Source: Cricetomys ansorgei (taxonomy: Eukaryota > Chordata > Mammalia > Rodentia > Nesomyidae). From it: a stretch of 64,000 nucleotides of DNA. Shown here in pieces: positions 1-12,606 of this stretch (position 1 is its first letter; each line of letters starts with the position of its first letter). The DNA is taken from NCBI GenBank assembly GCA_026225945.1, contig JAMJFZ010001131.1, positions 26,254,001 through 26,318,000 on the forward strand. The letters run 5' to 3'. The translations under genes were made by a program, and so were the position numbers. The notes beneath the pieces were generated by a model, which worked only from the letters and a program-made list of their open reading frames with translations, searched no databases and had not been told where the DNA came from.

Positions 1-144
1 AAAACAAGAATTAAGGAAAACATTGTTAAAGTTTCTTCATTGGAACTTTCTAGGGCTTATATATTATATAGGGCTTATAGGAACTTATATAAGAAAACAA
101 TATGTTTTCTTACATAAATTTGATAGTGCCAATTGTTTTTAATA

Positions 145-328
145 TTTTATTTGTTTCTATTTTATGTACAATGGTGTTGTGCCTGAATCCATGTCTGTGT
201 GAGGGTGTCAGATCCCCTTGAACAGGAGTTACAGACAGTTGTGAGCTGCCATGTGGGTGCTGGAAATTGAACCCTCATCCTCTGGAAGGGCATCCAGTGC
301 TCTTAACCACTAAGCCATCTCTCCAGCC
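145..328 (-). mobile_element. B2-type SINE
   Basis: It reads as the reverse complement of B2, ending AAGCCATCTCTCCAGCC, with TGCTGGAAATTGAACCC and the CATCCAGTGCTCTTAACCAC box region. Confidence 0.8.
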
Positions 329-349
329 TCATGCCAATTGGTTTTTAAA

Positions 350-598
350 GATTAGTTTTAGATTTATTTTATGTGTATGAGTGTCTTATCTACATGTTTG
401 TATGCCATGTACATACCTATATGTATAGGAATGTACATGGTGTCATACCTGGTGCCTGCAGTGGCAGAGAGCAATATATTACTTGAGACTGGAGTTACAT
501 ACAGATGGTTTTGAGCTACCATGTGGGTGCTGGAATCAAACCTGGGTCCACTGTAAAAGCAGCCAGTGATCTTACCTCCTGAGCCATCTCCCTAGCTT
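350..598 (-). mobile_element. B2-type SINE, diverged
   Basis: Ends GAGCCATCTCCCTAGCTT with GAGCTACCATGTGGGTGCTG. It is older than the copy before it. Confidence 0.7.
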
Positions 599-665
599 AC
601 ATACATAACTTCCATTTAAATGTGTGTCCATTGTCAAGTAAATCGAGGCATTAAGGAAAACAGGA

Positions 666-668
<3 letters not shown>

Positions 669-724
<56 letters not shown>
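669..724. repeat. (TG)n microsatellite
   Basis: About 27 uninterrupted TG units, directly abutting a minus-strand B1. Confidence 0.95.
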
Positions 725-725
<1 letters not shown>

Positions 726-726
<1 letters not shown>

Positions 727-870
727 GTGAAACAGGATTTCACTGTGTAATTCTGGTTGTCCTGGAACCGACTTTGTAGACCAGGCTGACCTTGAACTCA
801 CAGATTACAGAGATCTGCCTGCCTCAGCCTCCTAGTGCTAAGATTATAGGTGTGTACCACCATACTGGCC
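726..870 (-). mobile_element. B1 SINE
   Basis: Reverse-complement B1: ACAGGATTTCACTGTGTAA … CTGGTTGTCCTGG … CTGCCTGCCTCAGCCTCC … ACCACCATACTGGCC. Confidence 0.85.
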
Positions 871-1015
871 AAGTAGTAGATCTTAATAGTAATCTTTTGT
901 GTTTTTTAAAAAATGAGTTTATTTCTATTTGTTTATTTACTTTGTGTGTGTGTGTGTATGTGTGTATGTGAGAGAGAGAGAGAGATGTATGTGTGAGTGT
1001 GTGTACCTCATGACA

Positions 1016-1142
1016 CATGTCAAGTCAGAGGACAGCTTTCAGGAATTAGCTCTCTCTTCCACTGTGGGGTCTGGGGATCACAGTCAGGTTGTCAAGCTCT
1101 CTCAGCAAGTGCCTTTTACCACCTGAGCCATTTTGATGGCCC
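1016..1142 (-). mobile_element. B3 SINE
   Basis: GTCAGAGGACAGCTTTCAGG … CTCTCTTCCACTGTGGGGTC … GAGCCATTTTGATGGCC matches the reverse complement of B3. Confidence 0.7.
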
Positions 1143-1168
1143 TTGTTTTTTTTTTTTTAATTTTGTTT

Positions 1169-1173
1169 CGGGA

Positions 1174-1208
<35 letters not shown>
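1169..1208. repeat. (ATT)n microsatellite
   Basis: About 12 ATT units next to a minus-strand B1 A-tail position. Confidence 0.9.
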
Positions 1209-1214
<6 letters not shown>

Positions 1215-1224
1215 TTATTAATTT

Positions 1225-1362
1225 TTGAGATAGAGTTTCTCTGTGTAGTCCTGGATATGCTGGACCTCACTCTATAAACCAGGCTGGCTTTGAACTCAGA
1301 GAGCTCTGCCTGCCTCTGCCTCTCCAGTGCTGGGATTAAAGGTGTGCATGACCATCACCCCA
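1225..1362 (-). mobile_element. B1 SINE
   Basis: TTTGAGATAGAGTTTCTCTG … TGCCTGCCTCTGCCTCTCC … GCTGGGATTAAAGGTGTGC. Confidence 0.85.
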
Positions 1363-1854
1363 CATTTTATTTTATTTTGAGACTGGTCATGTTGCTTAGG
1401 CTCCTGCCTCAACCTCCCCTTGCTGGGATGATACTACCCTAGGATAGGTTACTGCCACTAATGGTAACTATTGTAGCATTATGTACTTTCCTTAAATATG
1501 GTCTTTTGTAAAATGCATAAGTGCTGTTGAATGAGTATGCATTTAACTATTTGAAGTTAGGATTTTATCTATTTTATTTTTGCATAATTCTGGGCAATTA
1601 AGTGTCACCTGTGAGCTTGTACTTTTTAATAAACTCTAAATGATAGGTGGCAGAATCAGTACATTTTTAAGAATTTAACATTTAAAATCATCAAATACTA
1701 TAGTTAAGTTTTTGAAAGTTAGGATAAATTATTAAAATCCTTGCTTGGATTTCTTGAAATGTACCCATAGTTAAATAATGATTGTTTTTAATATAATAAT
1801 GTAGACACTTTAAGAAGCTTCTAGTTGTTTATGATGTTATTTCTTGTGTATATT

Positions 1855-2106
1855 CGTTGAGAGTGTCTTGCTGTGTAGCCTAGGCTGACCTGGAACTTGT
1901 GATTTATCTGTGAGCTCCAACCCAGTGCATGCTGAGATCCCAGGCTGCACTGCTGCAGCTCAGCAGGTAGAAGGGCCGGCTGCCCAGCCTGACAGACTGA
2001 GTGTGAGTTCTGGGACCCAGAGAGGGAGAGAACACACTCATGTTGACCTCTGACCTCCATCTACATGCCATAGTGCGCACACGCGCACACACACACACAC
2101 ACACAC
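1855..2106. mobile_element. B1 fragment (minus) joined to B3 (plus) and (AC)n
   Basis: 1855-1930 is a short B1 reverse fragment (CTTGCTGTGTAGCCTAGGC). 1950-2085 reads as forward B3 (GCTCAGCAGGTAGAAGGGCC … GACCTCTGACCTCCA) ending in an (AC)n tail. Confidence 0.65.
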
Positions 2107-2309
2107 AAAATGAATAAATGACAAAGGGTTTTTTCTTTTTCCTTTTCTCTTTTCTTGTTTTCTTTTTGCCTTTTCAATTACTTGTGTCCTTTTCTAGTAA
2201 AAGAAAAAACTTACAGAAATTTTAGAATTGGACAGCCAGTGCTTCTAGTATAAGAAGTCGTTGGGCAAATAGGTAGAAAGCATAATCTATCATCATTATC
2301 AAGAATTAG

Positions 2310-2450
2310 AAGCAGAGCAAGAGCAAGGAGGATCTCCGTGAGTTCAAGGCCAGGCTAGTTAGTCTACATAATGACTTCCAGGACAGGTAGGGCTATGTAG
2401 GGAGACACCGTCTCAAAAAAACCTAAAAAAGAAAAACAAACAAACAAAAA
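2310..2450 (+). mobile_element. B1 SINE, diverged
   Basis: GGAGGATCTCCGTGAGTTCAAGGCC … GACACCGTCTCAAAAAAAC followed by an A-rich tail. Confidence 0.7.
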
Positions 2451-2859
2451 AGAAGACAATGAAGAAATCAGACATTTTGAGAAAGTAGAGGAATTTCACC
2501 AACAACTGCAGAAAACACAATGCGTTGCTTTTTGGAGACTAGTTTTTATTCATTCTAGGATTGAATACAGTTTTATATTTGTACTTTGATTAGGTGGCTG
2601 CTGAGTTTAGAGGATGCTGTGCAGCGCAGATGCTCACAGCAAGTGGGGATGGACTCTGGGGCAGGCATTTAGCCTGTGTCTGTTTGACGTCTCTGAACAA
2701 CTGCGGTACATTCGTCTTAGAAGACTTGGGAAATAGCTAAGGAGTAATGAGTGTTGGGCTCTGGAACAGCAGGAACAGCATTGTTTTCATTTGATTGTTT
2801 GCTTTCGCTTTTATTGAATTGATGTGCACAGATTCTCATGCATCTTTTGCTTCTTGCAG

Positions 2860-2939
2860 TGTTTGATGACGGAGATGAGAGAACTCTGAGGCGCACATCA
2901 CTTTGCCTGAAAGGGGAGAGACATTTTGCTGAGAGTGAG
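2860..2939 (+). CDS. Arid4a: Arid4a coding exon (in-window 1), residues ~92-118
   Basis: Acceptor TTCTTGCAG and donor GAG|GTAAAG flank it. It starts with the second base of a Val codon and reads [15 protein letters not shown]…HFAESE, the end of the N-terminal Tudor-like region. The preceding exon must supply the first base of the Val codon and lies before the window. Confidence 0.97.
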
Positions 2940-5900
2940 GTAAAGTGGTAGGAGTTGCTTTGTGAACTGCAGCACTTGATGGGGACCTGAAGTGTGAATT
3001 GAATCCATTTGTCTCTTCTGCAGACCCTTGACCAACTTCCTTTAACAAACCCGGAGCATTTTGGAACACCAGTAATCGCAAAGAAGACGAACAGAGGAAG
3101 GAGATCCTCACTTCCTGTGTGAGTTTTTCATGTTTGGCTAACATATCATATGTGGTTAATATAATCAGCCTTCCACAGTTGATTTTCCCAGGATGGCCTA
3201 GCATATTGTAAGGGGGACATTTTACTCTCAGACTTTGTTCTTAATTACTCCTTCAATAACAATTTTCTACTTAAAAAATAATAATACAAGCCAGGCAGTG
3301 GTGGCACACGCCTTTCATCCCAGCACTTGGGAGACAGAGGCAGGTGGATCTCTGTGAGTTCAAGGCCAGCCTGGTCTTCAGAAGTTCCAGGACAGCCAGA
3401 GCTACAACAGAGAAACCCTGCCTCGAAAAGGAAAAAAAAAGAAAAGAAAAAATAATAATACAAAGGGTTTCCATATATTCTTCGTCTAGATTTAACAGTT
3501 TTTAATGTTTCTGGCCTATTTGCCTTATCTTTCCATCTCTTTGTATATACATATTATAATGTTTTCAGCTTTATAATTTTGTTTTATGGAGCCATGCAGA
3601 AGTCCTAGCAGTTTGATTTTTCCCAGTTGCGGTTCACAAGAGGATAACGCTCAGGTTGTTCTGACTCTTAGCACTGAAGATGAAAAGGAAGAAGAAAGCA
3701 GTGAAGAGGAAGAGGAAGATAAGCGGCGTCTCAATGATGAATTATTAGGAAAAGTTGTGAGTGTGGCGTCCACAGCAGAGAGGACTGAATGGTACCCTGC
3801 TTTGGTAAGTGTGGACGTATTACAGATTTAATGAAATTTTTATTGTGTGTTTAAAAGTTAAAAGTAAGGTCTACAGAAACTGGCCATTGTCTTTAATTTT
3901 CCTATTCTTCCCATTCTCTGTTATCGTTTACTGAGATCATTTAAGTGTTTACCTCGAATGTGTTCTTCTTTCTGTTCTGTTAGCATTTGACCTTCAGTTC
4001 CTGTAGGTTGATTCCTTAATTCTTTTTATTGTTGTTTTGCTTGTCTCACTCTGTAGCCCTGGCTGGCCAGGGACTTACTGTGTAGCCCAGGCTGACCTCA
4101 AATTCATAACAATCCTCCTGCTTCGGTCTCTAAGTTGTAGGATTATGATGTGTGCCCCCATACCTGGCTTCGTAATTCTTTCTTTACTACATTCAGATGG
4201 ATTTTCTAAAACTAAGTTTTTAGGAAAAACCATTAAAAATAATTGATTACCTCACAATAATGTCATTTTCTTTAGTCAGATGTGGTGCTGCATGGTTGTA
4301 GTTCCAGCTTCTCAGGAGTCCAAAGCAGGAAATTTGCTTCAGCCTAGGACTTGGAGACTAATTTGTTGTAGCATAGAGCTTGTCTCAAAAATAAAACAAA
4401 TTCTCTGCAAGCATGAGAATTTGAGGGCCTGAGTTTGAATCCTCGGTGCCCATGTAAAAAGCCAGGCAGAGAAAGGCAGATTCTGCAAGCTTGCTGTCAA
4501 GACAGCCTACCCAAAAAGGCAAGCTTCAGTTAAGTGAGAGAATCTGTCTCAGGGCAGTGCAGTATCTTGAGAGCGACAGAAGATGCCTGATGCCTTGTTT
4601 ACCTCCCCATGTGCATGGGCACGTGCATCCACATGTTCATGTGCAACCGTGCATTCACGTGCGTGCACCACACATACACCACGCACAAAATCTTATCTTT
4701 CAGGTAATCAAACCTACTTTTAGTGAGTCTGCTTAATTGATTTCACATTCTTTTGATGATAATTGAGACTCTTTGACCATAAACTCCCTTCGACTTTTAT
4801 TTTTGAGACAGGGTTTTACATATTCCAGGCTGGAATTTGTCCTGCAGCTCAGGATGACCTTGAACTTCTGGTCCTCCTGCCTTCACCTCCCACATGCTAG
4901 GGATACAGGTATTTGGCACGGCACCCGGTTCTATGCTTTGTTGGAGATTGAACCCAGGGCTTCGTGCATGTTAGGCAAGCACTCTACCAACTGAGCTACT
5001 TACTTTACTCCCCCCTGGGTTACACTTTCAGTCCTTTGTGCTTTTACCCCACCCTAAGTTAGTGGGTAGAATAACTGGGGGTGACATTCAGTTGAGTTTG
5101 GCTTTATTCTAAGTTCCTTAGAAGACCGGCACGGATGAGACTTGCTACACCTGTTCTGGCCAGCTGGGGTTAACTCTTCTCCTTTACTACTGTCCTGTGC
5201 CTGCTGCACCACTGCACATCCTCCCACTGTGTTCTTTTTTGTGTATCTTAGGTTGCCCCTCCATTACACTGTTGACGCTTGCGGATAAGCACAACTACTC
5301 TACTAGTCTATTACTAGCACCCAGCACCCAAAAGACATTTATTTCTATCTGGTGTTAAGGTGTGGCCATGCCTGTAATCCTAACACTTGAGAGAAGTATT
5401 GTAAGTTTATAGTCGTCCTCAGTTACATAGCAGGTTCTAGGACATGCTGGTCTATGTGAGACCCTGTGCCAAAAAACAGAGTGGCCAATAGGACTGTTTA
5501 AGAATCCAGCCCAGTGTGGTGGCCCGTGCCTTTAATCTGAGCACTTTGGAGACAGAGGCAAGCAGATGTCCGAGTTTGAGGCTAGCTTGGTCTGGCCAGC
5601 CTGGTCTAAATAGTAAGACCTTATCTAAAAATAAATAAATAGCACCAAAAAAAAAAAAAATCTGGTCTCTTGTGTTGAGTATGATAGTCATAAACTATAT
5701 GTTGTCATTTAAGATTAAATGTAATTTAATTACAAAAAATAGCATTGGGAACCAGAGTGTAGCTCTGAGATAGAACACTTGCCTACAGTGCTCAAGGCCC
5801 TGGGTTTGATTGAGAGGCTAGTTGTAAGGAGATCACGAGTAAATGTATATGTCTCAGCAACTCCGGGAATGTGGAACCCACTCAGCTTGAGTTTCTAAAG

Positions 5901-8749
5901 TACGAATACTAATGCAGTGCATAGAAGTCATTACTAAGGACACTTAAGGCATTTTTTTTAACTTTCAAAGACTAGATTAAAAAGTTGTTCAGTTTTTTTT
6001 AAATGATGAATTGAAAATTGTTCATGCCCTGATAAAAAAAGATCTTACATGGTTTTTAATAGCTATATTTTAAATAAATGCATATCCAGGGATTTTTTTT
6101 AAATGAAGAGCTAGAGTGATGCTTCAGTGATTAAGAGCAAGCATTGCTCTTGCAGAGGACCAGAGTGAGAACACCCCCAGTGGGAAGTTCTCAGCTCCAC
6201 AGGGGTCTGATGCCTCTGGTCTCTGTGCGTGCATGTGCACACACAATTGAAAAATAATTAAAAACAAGTCAGTGACACCTGACTTTAATTCCAGCACTCA
6301 GGAGGTGGAAGCAGGCAGATCTCTGTGAGTTTGAGGCCAGCCTAGTCTACATAGTAATAGCTACATAACCAAAGCTTCATAGTGAGACCTTGTTTCAAAA
6401 GCAACAATAACAAAAGGAAAAAAAGCAAACAAACAAAGGAAAAAAAAACCTCACAACCATCACCACCAATAAAATTTTAAAAACTTGTAATGTGCCAAAT
6501 TTCTCTCATAGGTCATGTTTTCATGGCAGCTGTGCCGTCTCACACCTGCAAGTCTCTGCTCTTGGTGAAGACAGGGAAGGAGATAATAGGGTTCAGTTGT
6601 CCTTGGCTATAGTAAATTCAGGGCTAACCTGGGCTGTAGGATTCCCTATCTGAAAAAAATAAAGAACAGACTACATATCCATAATTTTTTTTTTTTTTCC
6701 TGGATACAAGTAAAGTCCTCTGCCACAGAGACAGTTCCATAGGTAAAGGTGCTCATGCCAAGCCTGTGGGCTGAGCCTGGTCCCCAGAACCCAGATGGGG
6801 GAAGGGGAGTACACTTGCAGGTTGCCCTCTGACCTCACAGAATGCTGTGATACACACATGTGTGCCCTCCTAAATGTGTAAATAAATGTAATAAACATTT
6901 TTATTTATGTTAGAATAAGAATTTTTAAAGTTGATAGAATTTTAATTTATATTTCATTATTTATTTTATATTACCCAATGACTATATTAGATATCTAGAA
7001 AGCCAATATGCTAAATATAATGAAATTTTTTGTAGTTTATTAGTAATGAGAGCTATTAGCAATTAAGCTATGTCTTGTAAAATATAATCCATCTAAGACA
7101 TTAGCAAAGCCAAAATTACTCCTGTAATTTTAAATTTTTAAATTTTATTTCTTTGTATATGGGGTGTTTTACCTGCAGGGATGTCTGTGTTCCACAGGGT
7201 GCTGGCACCATGGAGGCCATATGAAGTTCTAGATTCCCTGGAACTGAAGTTACAGACAGTTGTGAGCTATCATGATGGTGCCCAGAAGAGAACCTGGGTC
7301 ATCTGGGTCCCCACAGCTGCTGAGCTGTCACTCCAGGCCCCCTGCCTTCCCAGGTTATTTTAAACTACATTCTTGGGCCTGGAGAGATGGCTCAGTAGGC
7401 AAAGGTGCTTGCCACTGACTCTGCCAACCTGAGTTGGATCCCTTGGAGACCCACATGGTGAAAGGAGAGAACCAAGTCTTACACATTGTACTTTGACCTC
7501 TACATGAACGCCATAGCATACCTAAACTCTCCCTACCCGATACACAAATAAATGAATAGGCATAATAAAAAGATTAAAATATATTCTTGGCTAAGGGTGT
7601 AACTCAGTGGTTGAGTGCTTCCCTGTTATACAAAAGGCCTTGGGTTTGTTTGATTTCTTAGAACTGCAAAAAACATTTTTTTTTAATTAGTAAATAAATA
7701 AGTGTTCTCTTTCAGAGCAAGGGGAGTCAGTAGATTCTGAATTTGTATTTCAGGTCATCTCTCCCAGCTGCAATGATGACATCACAGTGAAAAAGGACCA
7801 GTGTTTAGTTCGATCATTTATTGATTCTAAATTGTGAGTAATGAAACACCCATTAATGGTTCATGGGATTGGGACACAGTGATTGGCCACCCACCATAAA
7901 GGCGAGTCACTCAAGACCAGAGTTGAGAAAGTTGTTGCTTACTGTGTTTTAAGTTTTTAAATGTAGGCTGTTTTTAGCTGATAAATTTTATGTAAAAATT
8001 CAGCAATAAGTGAGAACATTATTAAAGATATATTTGTTTGTAAATAAAGTATTTTTTAAATAGAAAAATTCTGTATTTTTATCATGTGCTATTTCATATT
8101 ATGAATTATGAGAATTTTTAATAAACTTTATTACTAGAACAGTTACTTATATTTTTTATTTTAAAAAATAGACCTTAGAAACTTTCATGTTTTTTTCCAA
8201 AGAAAACAATAAAATTAAATATATACTTATTTATTAAGTTATTCTTTGTGAAAAATATGCCACTATATATATGATAATCATAAAAATATTTTAACAAATT
8301 AACAAAAATTAGGAACTATTGAACAAAATAGGTGTTATCTATAAGTATTAAGGTGATTATGTTGATAGAAACTATTGTCTATAGAAAGGTTATATATTTG
8401 GAAATATTGTGAATTTGGGGCTCTCAAATAAGAGTACTTTGAGTATGTGAAGCATAAGACAAATGATACTAGCTTTGCCTATATTACCTCTAATACTTTT
8501 TGAGGGTACAGATATTCATGGCCTTCAACTTTTAAAACATTAACAAAATAATTTTGATTTTTGAGGTCTTATGCATGTGTTAATGTGGACTGCTTAAATA
8601 ATGTTTTTTATTTAATAAGTTCTCCCCATTTTGTTCTTCTCCTTAGTTACTCTATAGCAAGAAAAGACATCAAGGAACTAGATTTTCTCAGTCTACCAGA
8701 ATCTGAACTCTGTGCTGATCCAGGTAAAAGAAAGTGAAGTCAGTATATA

Positions 8750-8798
<49 letters not shown>

Positions 8799-11700
8799 TG
8801 TGTATGTGTGTGTATTAGTCACGATGTGACTGTGTATGGAAAATAAAAAATGGAGCCGTGTGTGTGTGTGTGTGTATGTGTGTGTATGTGTGTGTATGTG
8901 TGTGTATTAGTCACGATGTGACTGTGTATGGAAAATAAAAAATGGAGCCATACTGACTATTGACTCATACCAATTAACTCTTAGGAATCCTGTATCTTAC
9001 CTGTGGTCCATGGGCTGCATGTGGCCCAAGTACAAAATCATAACTTAAAACATAATGAGATTTTTTTTTTGTTTTTTCTTTTTATGATTGCTCGGTTGCA
9101 TGGTTCTTGAGTATGAACATCACAGATAATGTGTTGGACACACTTGAATAACTACTCTTACTTAATGGCATTTTTTTCATGTCTTGATAAAATATTTGGT
9201 TTGCAAATTTTACATATTTAACTTTGCATGTTTGATCATTAGTATTTTTTCTTTTAGTGGGCCAGGGGTCTCTCTACATACATAGCCCTAGTTGTTCTAG
9301 AATGCACTATGAAGATCAGTGTCCTTGAACTCAAAGAGATTTGCCTGCCTCTGCCTCCTACACCTGGCTGACCATTAATATTCCTAATAGTGAGGCTGGA
9401 GAGATGGCTCAGGAGTTAAAAACACTTACTACCCTTGCAGAGGACCCAGGTTTGGTTTCTAGGACCCACATGGCAGTTCACAACCAGGGATTTAATGCCT
9501 CTCGTGGACACAAGTATGCACATAAATATATACAAGCAGAACATAGAATAAAACAATCTTTGTTTTAAAATGCTATTTCTAATCTTTGCCAAGTGTAATG
9601 TCACTGGGAGGTGGAGGCGGGAGGATCACAAGTTCCAGGCTAGATTGGGCTATATAGTGACATGGCGAGACCCTGTCTCACAATAATAAACAAACAAAAA
9701 CTCCAACAGAATCTGTAATAAAAATCTACAGGATCTTCCAACTCATGAAACACTAAGATTTTATTCTTATTGTATGAATGACGAATGGGTTTGCAGTGAG
9801 CCTTCTGACCCTGAATGCCACTCATTTCCCTCAGTTCTATGCTGTTCATTCTGTAGCAACTGCTCAAGTCCATGTCTTCTTTCAGGGCTGCAGAAAGCAA
9901 GTGTGTTCTTAAAAGCTAAAATTGTTCCTGATAATTGGAAAATGGATATAAGTGAGATCCTCGAGTCATCCAGCAGTGATGATGAAGACTGCCCGGCTGA
10001 GGAGCATGAAGAGGAGAAGGAAAAAGAAGCCAAAAAGGAGGAAGAAGAGCTGGTAGGTTCAGCTCTGTGTTCGCAGCATGGAAATGTCGTTTTGCTTTTT
10101 AGTGAAAATGATACCTCCATGTATTTGCTCGCTATCTAAATTCTCTTTGTTTTTGCCTGAAGCATTTCTTAGCTTAATTTGACTGAGGGGTTGTGGCTGT
10201 TTGGCTCATAGTTCAGTGTATAAATTCATTGTGAAGTTACCTAAAAGTACTTTTCAGGGTTAATCAACAAATTCAGATTTGGGGAGGGATTAGGTATTTT
10301 GTGTGTTCACTAAACTTGTCACTTTGTGAAGTAATTGTTACCCTGCTTTCAAGATGGAGAGAGAGTCAGAAAGTTACTAACTTTTCTTAGAGAGATTTGA
10401 ACCCAGGTCTTTTTTTCTCCTAACTACAAAATCTTTTAAGAGGTAAATATATATCCTAATTGTACCCAAAGAATAATTCGTCTTGCAGCTTGACAAACCA
10501 TAGAAAAGACTGAGACTGCATTTGTACCCTGTGGTTCCTTTGTAGTATTGCCGTGTCATTCACAGTATTACAGAGATCATCCATGAAGTTACTGTGCTTG
10601 CTCCTGTGATGCTTGTCTGCTTACTCACCAGTGTTGTGTTAAATGGGATAAATTTTCTAGTGTAATTTTGGTCGTTGAAAGGCAAAACAAAGAGCATGAA
10701 TTTATTGAAAAATAAGACCTATTTGAGCATGAAAAAATTTGCCCTGAAAATGTAGGATGCTTTCTTGTTCGTTTTATATGCACAAATGTAAGCTTTTGGA
10801 ATACCATGACTAGATTTGTATGTGAGGAAGAATATATTGCGAGTTCTCTCCTTTGACTTCCCCTGCAGCATTTGGCTTTTTATACTCTGAAATCAGAATG
10901 GCGGTTCATACTTACAGGCTGCCTACAGAGTTGCCATAGTAACATGCTGTTGGTTTTAAGTGAGCATGCTCAGAAAGACAGGAAGGTTTAGCAGAGGCTT
11001 GGCAGGTTGCCAATGGAGGTTTGCCAGATGCTTTGAAATGGGCTGTCTTTCTTTTCCTTTCATGTAATGTCTGATTTTTATGTGGAAGAGAATGTAAGTA
11101 GTGCTGTATAACCCTGCGGACGCTGTGCTCTGAGAGGACAGCAGATATTTGCCAGTCAGACTGACATGTCCAGACCCTGCACTGACTAAGTGGAAGGGGA
11201 ATCTAACCATTTTGCATTTGAAAGGAAATGCAGCACATAGGTAAGATTTTTTTTTTTTTTAAAATATTTAGTTATTGTCTTGATTGCCCAAAAAATGGGA
11301 TTAAATAAGAATTTTAGGTGTTGATGATATGGCTGATATGGTAGAGCTCATAATCAAGCGTAATTGTTTCTTGTAAAAAAGACAGTAGGGATCTATTTTT
11401 AGAAGATTAGAGGGTAAAGGGTATTTTTCTGAAACATAAGGTAGCTTTTGAAATGACAGCGATGAGACAGTTTGGCAAAATTGAGGATTAAAATTTGAAT
11501 ATTAAATGTGAAATCTGTATTTTATCTGTATTTAGTTTTAGGCTGTGTGTTTCAGGGTAAATAGGCCACATTTTCAGGGTGTGAACTGTTAACAGACTGT
11601 GGTTCAGCTTTTGGTTTTCTTATTTAACAATAATTAGGGTCTTATACATCCAAATGCTGAAAAAGGGTTAGTCTCTGTATATTTGCTAATACTTTTCAAT

Positions 11701-12566
11701 TGGTGCCTCTTTCAGAATGCATTTTCCCTACCCATCAAAAAAATACCCTGAAATTTTAAACAAAGAAGCTAAAAAGAGCTTTGTAAGAAGTTGCAGAGGG
11801 TGCCTATAAAATAGTAAATAGTGCTCATGTTACAATGTTTAATTTCATAATGTAATATTTCATTCAAGCTGTGAGTGATGTTAATAAAAATGAATAGAGC
11901 AAAGGCTATTATTTATAGGTAATAATGAAGAAAATTTAAAAGATAAGGATACTTAGAAAAATAATATCTTCTCACAGTGTACTTATGCACTTGCTAAAAT
12001 TTAGTGAGCATGGATTCATTATTCTTACTGAAAAATAACAGCAAAAATGACAAAATGTAGGCATGATTTATACAGTTTATTTTATAAATTATTTTTCAGA
12101 TGACCATTTTCATGGCATATGCTTTATTGATACATACTCGTTGTAAACTAGTTCTCTGGCCACCTTAGTGGGTTTTCTTGAGTGAGATTTTGGTTGTTTT
12201 AGGGGAAAAAATCAGCTGCATTTCTTGCTCTTGGATTTGAGATTTAGTTGCTGAATCATTCTAACTTGTCTTGAAGAATAATTTTAAAACATTTCATATG
12301 CTGACAACCGAAAAGTGCTTTAAACTATACATAGCAAAGAGGGAGGCATGAGTGTGGTATAAAGTGAATAATCTGAGAAGCTAGGGCCTACCTGGCTTAG
12401 TCATTGTGGGCCTTTCCCACACCAGTGATGCTGAGCTGTTGTGTCATATTACATTACAGATCATAACTCTCCCTAAGCTGTATTGATACTGTACTTCTCA
12501 TAAAGACTGAACGTTGCTTTCTAAGGATCTAAAGATCCTTTGTAACGTTCTATAAGCCGTTAGACA

Positions 12567-12606
<40 letters not shown>

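Larger units (their letters stand above)
1..2859 (+). other. Arid4a: Arid4a intron (3' part) before the first visible exon
   Basis: No coding exon is recognised. It holds two B2-type SINEs on the minus strand (about 145-328 and 350-598), a (TG)n tract (669-724), B1 minus copies (726-870 and 1225-1362), a B3 minus copy (1016-1142), an (ATT)n tract (1169-1208), a B1 fragment minus plus B3 plus (1855-2090) and a B1 plus copy (2310-2425). 1440-1800 and 2430-2830 show nothing recognisable. Confidence 0.8.
3805..7753 (+). other. Arid4a: Arid4a intron filled with SINEs
   Basis: B1 minus 4036-4168; B1-like plus 4274-4400; B2/B4-related plus 4405-4690; B4 minus 4795-5000; B1-like plus 5352-5478; B1 plus 5506-5653; ID-like plus 5745-5825; B2 plus 6107-6265; B1 plus 6270-6420; B3 plus 6725-6890; B2-like minus 7140-7345; B3 plus 7375-7570; ID-like plus 7583-7665. 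Nothing recognisable in 5005-5340, 5830-6100 and 6900-7135. No missed exon is needed, since the flanking exons join in frame. Confidence 0.75.

Noticed and set aside
929..1209. Short frames with Cys/Val or Tyr runs
   Set aside because: Translations of (TG)n, (AG)n and (ATT)n tracts.
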